Positions 59,782 through 64,000 of a stretch of 64,000 nt of DNA are shown here, one piece after another; position 1 is the first letter of the stretch; each line of letters begins with the position of its first letter. The stretch spans positions 372,001 to 436,000 of the forward strand of contig JBMNVN010000001.1 in the NCBI GenBank assembly GCA_050946835.1, in the 5' to 3' direction. Source of the DNA: UBA1447 sp002329225 (GTDB lineage: Bacteria > Bacillota > Clostridia > Oscillospirales > Acutalibacteraceae). Position numbers and translations under genes: made by a program. The notes below the pieces were generated by a model. That model had not been told where the DNA came from and did no database searches. It saw only the letters and a list, made by a program, of their open reading frames with translations.

Positions 59782-60951
59782 TTATCCGTTGTTCAAAATT
59801 TCCGTTATTTTCTTACCCGCTTCAAATGCGGCTGCGGTAAGCTGCGGATTTTTTTGCGCCGTGACTTCCCGTATCTGCGCTTCCGTTTTCAGCATGGAGT
59901 TGAAGGGGGTTGTAATATCTTCCAGCCGCCTGATATTTTCCGCCTGTATAACCGAACTTTCGTCCCCGAAAATATCCCGGGCAATCCCTTTGGACTTGAC
60001 GCTGTAGCCCAAAACCAGAGTCGGGACTCCGCTTGAATAAGCCGCTATTGAGGCGTGGGTACGGGCGGCCGTTAAAAACCTCAGCCTTGCGATATAGCCT
60101 TTGTACTGAGGGGCAGTCAAAGTATCCGGTAAAATCAGCAGGCGGTTGCCGGCACGTTCTTTTCGACTTTCAAACAGCTTATTCAGCACATCCGCGTCAT
60201 TATTCGCCGGGGATGTAACATGGGGAATAAGGGCTACGGAAAACGGGGTTTGCTCAATAAGATACAAAATGAAGTCGGAAAATATTGCCGTCAATTCGGG
60301 GTTCTTTTTTACCGTCAACGGACTCAGGTTAATACCGACGGTATTGCCTTCATCCCAACCGGCGGGAAGAGGCAAGAACTCCGCAGGCATGGCAAAGGCG
60401 GGGTCGGGAAATAAAAAAACGTTTTTGTTAAGGTTGCGGCTCCTTATCAAATCACGGCTTAAAGATTCCCGCACAAATACCGCCGTCAGTTTCTTCAGGT
60501 TTTCTTCTTTTGCCGGAGTCAGGTCTTCCTCACCTATGGAAGCTCCCCAAAGCACCGTTTTTTTGCCCCTGTTAATCAGCTCTTCGGTCAACACCCTTAT
60601 TACCGGGTTATCCCCGTAGCAATATGTATCGCCGCCTACCGAAAGGCAAATGTCCGCCTCCTCCGCACGGCTTAAAAAATCCTCATAACACCTGATAATT
60701 GAATAATGTTCATCCCCAAAAAGACGAATTTTTAACGCCGCTTTCACGTGCTCCGCCTTTTTAAGCCGACGGGGTGAAAAAGGTATAGTGCCGGTTATGT
60801 CCGCCAAGACTTTGTCTTCACCGGGGGAAAAAGATGAAAGAGTGTAACTGTTGCCGTCTCCGCACCCGTTGAGAATATTAACCGTTCCCCTGATTATAGC
60901 CTCACAGCCCCTGTTGAGACTGCCGGAATGGTTGAACATAAATACTTTCAA
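59782..60951 (-). CDS. Polysaccharide pyruvyl transferase family protein
   Basis: 389 residues of the PF04230 family, which transfers pyruvate from PEP to sugars in exopolysaccharides or wall polymers. The start MKVFMFNHSGSLNRGCEAIIRGT is typical, as are LSVGGDTYCYGD, the VLWGASIGEED strand and the late TARTHASIAAYSSGVPTLVLGYSVKSKGIA segment. TTG start at 60951 overlapping the stop of the GT2 gene (TTGA). A pyruvylated polymer would be acidic and could bind proteins at the surface; that outcome is inference. Confidence 0.85.
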   Translation of the reverse strand: MKVFMFNHSGSLNRGCEAIIRGTVNILNGCGDGNSYTLSSFSPGEDKVLADITGTIPFSPRRLKKAEHVKAALKIRLFGDEHYSIIRCYEDFLSRAEEADICLSVGGDTYCYGDNPVIRVLTEELINRGKKTVLWGASIGEEDLTPAKEENLKKLTAVFVRESLSRDLIRSRNLNKNVFLFPDPAFAMPAEFLPLPAGWDEGNTVGINLSPLTVKKNPELTAIFSDFILYLIEQTPFSVALIPHVTSPANNDADVLNKLFESRKERAGNRLLILPDTLTAPQYKGYIARLRFLTAARTHASIAAYSSGVPTLVLGYSVKSKGIARDIFGDESSVIQAENIRRLEDITTPFNSMLKTEAQIREVTAQKNPQLTAAAFEAGKKITEILNNG

Positions 60952-61979
60952 ACTCTTTTACCCCGCAGAGCGATTTTTATTTTCATAGCAGTCATGATTA
61001 TAAGAACGCCGGTAACGCTTTTAACTTCCATCATTTTTAACAACCAACGATTATACCTTGATGTTCTGTTTTTTAAATCCCGACCGTATTTTTTAAGACA
61101 ATATTGAATGTCCTCATTCAATATGACTGTTTTCATCTCCGCCTTTTTTGATTCCCCTCGGTTAAAGGCGATATCAAAAGCGGAAAGAGCCTGATTGAGG
61201 AGATTAAAGCCCGCAAAGCGTTCAACTTCTGCCCGCTCAACCCCTAATGAAGAAAACAGATTCAAATCTTCTTTATAAGCGGCGGCCATACGGCGCACAG
61301 GCTCCTTTTGCGACAGGATTGCTCCGCTTGATAACGGGCGGTAAAGATAACCGATTTTCGGCACATAGCAGACGGATTGACAGAGGCTGAAACAGTCAAC
61401 ATTAAACCTTCTGTCTTCACCGATTTTTTGCCCCGGGATGAATTTCAGTTCGGCCTTTTCTATAAGTTCCCTCTTGTACAGCTTGTTCCAGCAGGAATTA
61501 AGGGATTGTTCCGACAGCAGGAACTCATAAATTTCTTTTTCTATATAGCCCCTGCCCAAGGCCGTGTTTTGTAAAAAGGGATAGTTAACTTCAAACTTGC
61601 CGTCGGGCAAAATCTGTTCAAAAGCGCAAAAACTTAAATCCGCACCGGTTTGTTCGGCCGCTTTTGACAAAAATTCATACATTTCAGGGAAGACCATGTC
61701 GTCCGAATCCGCAAAACCGATATATTTACATTCCGCCGCCTTAAGTCCGGCATTGCGTGCAGAACTTACCCCGCAATTTGCCTGATGAATAACCGTAATA
61801 TTTTTGTAACGCAGTGCATATTCATCACAGATTTCAGAGGAGGAGTCCGTTGAACCGTCATTGACCAAAATGACCTGCAAACTGTCAAAAATCGTTTGTC
61901 CGACGATTGAATCAAGGCAAGCACGAAGATATTCTTCCCCGTTAAAGACGGGAACAATAACGGATATATCGGCAGTCAT
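60948..61979 (-). CDS. Glycosyltransferase family 2 protein
   Basis: 343 residues from the ATG at 61979 (GGGGAAGGA upstream); an earlier ATG at 62042 lies within the previous gene and is unlikely. GT-A fold: ISVIVPVFNGEEYLRACLDSIVGQT, VNDGSTDSS, ANCGVSSARNAGL and the metal-binding GFADSDDMV. A hydrophobic segment near the C-terminus (VTGVLIIMTAMKI) may touch the membrane. Two bases after the stop of the preceding gene. Confidence 0.92.
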   Translation of the reverse strand: MTADISVIVPVFNGEEYLRACLDSIVGQTIFDSLQVILVNDGSTDSSSEICDEYALRYKNITVIHQANCGVSSARNAGLKAAECKYIGFADSDDMVFPEMYEFLSKAAEQTGADLSFCAFEQILPDGKFEVNYPFLQNTALGRGYIEKEIYEFLLSEQSLNSCWNKLYKRELIEKAELKFIPGQKIGEDRRFNVDCFSLCQSVCYVPKIGYLYRPLSSGAILSQKEPVRRMAAAYKEDLNLFSSLGVERAEVERFAGFNLLNQALSAFDIAFNRGESKKAEMKTVILNEDIQYCLKKYGRDLKNRTSRYNRWLLKMMEVKSVTGVLIIMTAMKIKIALRGKRV

Positions 61980-61981
61980 TT

Positions 61982-63193
61982 TTATTCCTTCCCCGAGTCC
62001 AAAAGGCCGTATAAAATTTCCATGGAGTCCATATTTGTGCAATCGGTTTTTCCGGCATTTTCGGACAGACGTTCACGCAGCCGACTGTCCTCAATTAAAG
62101 ATATAATCGCCCGGCACACGGAGTCTTTATCCGGCGGAGCAATAAGGGCATCAAAGCCGTCCCTTACCTGGCTCCTTGCCGTTTTGAAGTCCGTTATGAC
62201 AACGGGCTTGCCGAGAATTTGCGCTTCTCTGACCGTTACGGCTTTGCCTTCAAAACGGGAAGGCTGAACATAAATATCGCAGGCTTTAAAGTAAGGGTAA
62301 GGGTTTGTCTTTTTGCCGAGAATAAGAAAATAATCTTCCAAACCCAGTTCTTTGATTTTTGTTCTTATATGCCTTTCTTCACTACCGTAGCCTACGGCGT
62401 ACCATCTGATGCCGTAACCTTTTTTTACGAGTTCGGCACATATTTCGGCAGCAAAGTCAAAGGCCTTTGAATAAGAAAAGCGCCCTACGGTGAGCAGTTT
62501 AACGCACGAGCCTCCCATCTCTTGAGGCAAAAACTGTTCCGCCTGACTTTTGACAAAGTCGGCTGATAAAATATTTTCCACCGTGAATGTCTTTTTCTTC
62601 AGTGACGGATAAATCTCCGTAAAGACTTCGGCACATGAATCGGATACGGCGGCAATTGCACTGAACCTGTTCCAAATTTTCAAATCCTTTTCTTTATTGA
62701 CATTTACCCGGGAATAGTCGGTGTGCACCCAGGCAATTTTCATGTCGGCACAAACCTTGCAGGCAACATAGTGATGGGGCCAAATATAGCTGATTGCCGC
62801 ATCGTATTTAGTTTTAAGTTCCGGCAAAAAACTTATGGAATTGTCCCAATACGCCTGGCTCAAGTCCGTCCCCGGTTCCATATACTCCGTTGTCTTGTTT
62901 ATCCTTTTTTTGATAGCGGCCTCGGCTTTTGAAAACAGACGGGCACCGGCAACAGTCCAACTGCCGGAAAATAATGCTTCTTTTATGGGCTTATGAAGTG
63001 CGGCAAGCGCCTTGTTTTCAGGCAGGATATTGCAGTTTACAGGGATGGAGTCAAGCAGTTCTCCCGTTTGGGAAAAGAGCAAAAGGTCGACCTCATACTT
63101 TTCGTAATCAAATTCGGCAAGCATGGCCGCAAGACTGCGCTCAACCCCGCCGATTTCCATAGCTGCGGCTGTTATCAGAACCCTTTTTCTCAT
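61982..63193 (-). CDS. Glycosyltransferase family 4 protein
   Basis: 403 residues of GT4 type: ITAAAMEIGGVERSLAAMLAEF at the start, TVGRFSYSKAFDFAAEICAELV and PSRFEGKAVTVREAQILGKPVVITDF at the donor site. The ATG overlaps the stop of the upstream gene (ATGA), so it is translationally coupled. Confidence 0.9.
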   Translation of the reverse strand: MRKRVLITAAAMEIGGVERSLAAMLAEFDYEKYEVDLLLFSQTGELLDSIPVNCNILPENKALAALHKPIKEALFSGSWTVAGARLFSKAEAAIKKRINKTTEYMEPGTDLSQAYWDNSISFLPELKTKYDAAISYIWPHHYVACKVCADMKIAWVHTDYSRVNVNKEKDLKIWNRFSAIAAVSDSCAEVFTEIYPSLKKKTFTVENILSADFVKSQAEQFLPQEMGGSCVKLLTVGRFSYSKAFDFAAEICAELVKKGYGIRWYAVGYGSEERHIRTKIKELGLEDYFLILGKKTNPYPYFKACDIYVQPSRFEGKAVTVREAQILGKPVVITDFKTARSQVRDGFDALIAPPDKDSVCRAIISLIEDSRLRERLSENAGKTDCTNMDSMEILYGLLDSGKE

Positions 63194-63912
63194 AGTTTTT
63201 GCCTCAGAGCCTTCAGAGTTTCAGGGCCGACAATCTTTATGACTATCTTTTTTATTGCCGCTTTAAGGCGTACCCGCCTCGGCAGCCAAAGTTTTGCAAA
63301 ATGATGAACACAGTAGCTGTCTGATGAAATAAAGTTTTCGCCGTTAATATAGTCATAAGGGCTGAAATAAGTTCTCGGGAAAACCGTAATCCCCTCTACC
63401 CTTTGCAGAGAATCATCTTTTTTAATCCCTTTTTCTTCCAGCAGCTTAGTCAATAAGACCACGTTTGTATCCTTGTGCTTTTTACCGTCAGGCTGCCAAT
63501 ATGAAAGGGATGAATAGTAGTCCAGGTATTCCTTCAGTATGGCTGCGTTTTTTTGCGCACCCATTACGCAGGTGCCGATATAGCCGCCCTGCTCAAAACC
63601 GGCAAAAAACTCCTCATCCAGCAAGTCATCAAAATTTTTAAACACTTCAACATCCGTATCCAAATAAATTCCGCCGAACTCGTTGAGTACAAAGGCCCGT
63701 GCCGCATCGCTGACAAAGGCGTAATTTTTGTCGTTATATGCCTGCCGGGTAAAATCGAAGAGGTCAATATTAAAATTGCTTTCGTTCCATTCCATAAGCT
63801 CGTAATCGGGCAGCCGCTTGGCCCAGGAGGCCATGCAGCGTTTGACAATTTCAGGTTTTTGTCCGCCGCCGAACCAGCAAAAATGAATTACCTTGGGAAT
63901 TATTTTACTCAC
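63190..63912 (-). CDS. DXD sugar transferase (Gly_transf_sug / GT32-like)
   Basis: 240 residues. MSKIIPKVIHFCWFGGGQKPEI at the start, FVSDAARAFVLNEFGGIYLDTDVEV with the DXD motif (Asp85, Asp87), and SYCVHHFAKLW near the end match the family of capsule mannosyl/galactosyl-type transferases with a glycosyltransferase DXD region. GTG start at 63912 overlaps the previous stop (GTGA). Confidence 0.88.
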   Translation of the reverse strand: MSKIIPKVIHFCWFGGGQKPEIVKRCMASWAKRLPDYELMEWNESNFNIDLFDFTRQAYNDKNYAFVSDAARAFVLNEFGGIYLDTDVEVFKNFDDLLDEEFFAGFEQGGYIGTCVMGAQKNAAILKEYLDYYSSLSYWQPDGKKHKDTNVVLLTKLLEEKGIKKDDSLQRVEGITVFPRTYFSPYDYINGENFISSDSYCVHHFAKLWLPRRVRLKAAIKKIVIKIVGPETLKALRQKL

Positions 63913-64000
63913 CGCCCGAAGAAATTGCTTTTATACCCGGCAATCGAGTATCTGGCAAACCAGAAGAAAGTGCTGTATAACACTAAAGTGATGATATATA
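63909..64000 (-). CDS. C-terminal end of a membrane protein, cut by the window
   Basis: Only 29 residues are visible (hydrophobic YIITLVLYSTFFWFARYSIA, then GYKSNFFGR and TGA at 63909-63911). The stop overlaps the GTG of the next gene, so it belongs to the same operon. A Wzx flippase, Wzy polymerase or acyltransferase would fit the position; the fragment is too short to choose. Confidence 0.55.
   Translation of the reverse strand, partial: YIITLVLYSTFFWFARYSIAGYKSNFFGR

Noticed and set aside
1..64000. tRNA, rRNA, CRISPR, prophage or insertion-sequence genes
   Set aside because: I looked for conserved tRNA TTC-arm and cloverleaf patterns, rRNA core sequences, repeat-spacer arrays, transposases and integrases and saw none.

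Overview
The window looks like a chromosomal segment of an uncultured Clostridia bacterium (Bacillota), probably close to the Oscillospiraceae/Ruminococcaceae-type gut lineages. The signs are the classic Firmicutes S10-spc-alpha ribosomal protein block (with a KOW-domain gene between map and infA and a zinc-type S14), strong AGGAGG ribosome binding sites with many TTG and GTG starts, a class B sortase with an SPxTG-type substrate, a cyclic-di-GMP riboswitch, pyruvate phosphate dikinase, and BspA-like leucine-rich-repeat proteins ending in dockerin-like repeats. No rRNA, tRNA, CRISPR array, phage gene or insertion sequence was recognised.

Layout. 1-7.3 kb (+): end of a GPH-type sugar symporter; a small SPPTG-anchored surface protein; two paralogous secreted CAP/SCP-domain proteins, the first frameshifted behind a degenerate riboswitch-like leader, the second intact behind a clear c-di-GMP-I riboswitch with a terminator; then a class B sortase overlapping a LytR-CpsA-Psr ligase. 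7.3-10.3 kb (-): pyruvate phosphate dikinase. 10.5-19.1 kb (+): RmuC, a GH3 beta-glucosidase, GlmU, Pth, TrmL, an orphan peptide-type binding lipoprotein and a small membrane protein. 19.2-22.3 kb (-): a zinc uptake operon znuA-znuC-znuB-zur with a Zur-box-like operator. 22.4-27.2 kb (-): GH78 rhamnosidase, MATE exporter, cysteine synthase. 27.3-43.0 kb (-): one long ribosomal protein cluster from rpsJ to rplQ, with its own promoter, a structured ~300-nt leader containing an intrinsic attenuator, no adk between secY and map, and an L17 with a very long acidic tail. 43.2-43.8 kb (-): three tiny amphipathic peptides in a row, not matched to a family. 43.9-47.1 kb (-): NYN/LOTUS nuclease, a fused Wzz-tyrosine kinase and a PHP-type tyrosine phosphatase. 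47.4-56.0 kb (-): three tandem LRR-dockerin secreted proteins with matching promoters. 56.2-64.0 kb (-): a tightly overlapping exopolysaccharide operon of glycosyltransferases, a pyruvyl transferase and a membrane-anchored GH105-like protein, running off the window edge.

How it fits together. Much of the accessory DNA concerns the cell surface. Sortase B, LCP ligase, CAP proteins and an SPPTG protein sit beside a c-di-GMP switch predicted to stop CAP expression when c-di-GMP is high. The kinase/phosphatase pair would control the glycan made by the operon at the right end. The LRR-dockerin proteins are large secreted adhesin-like or scaffold-docking proteins. GH3, GH78 and the GPH symporter point to plant or host glycan use. 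The observations I would follow first are the three-peptide cluster with the 11-bp inverted repeats around its upstream region, the riboswitch pair with its decayed twin, the LRR-dockerin array, and the rpsJ leader attenuator.
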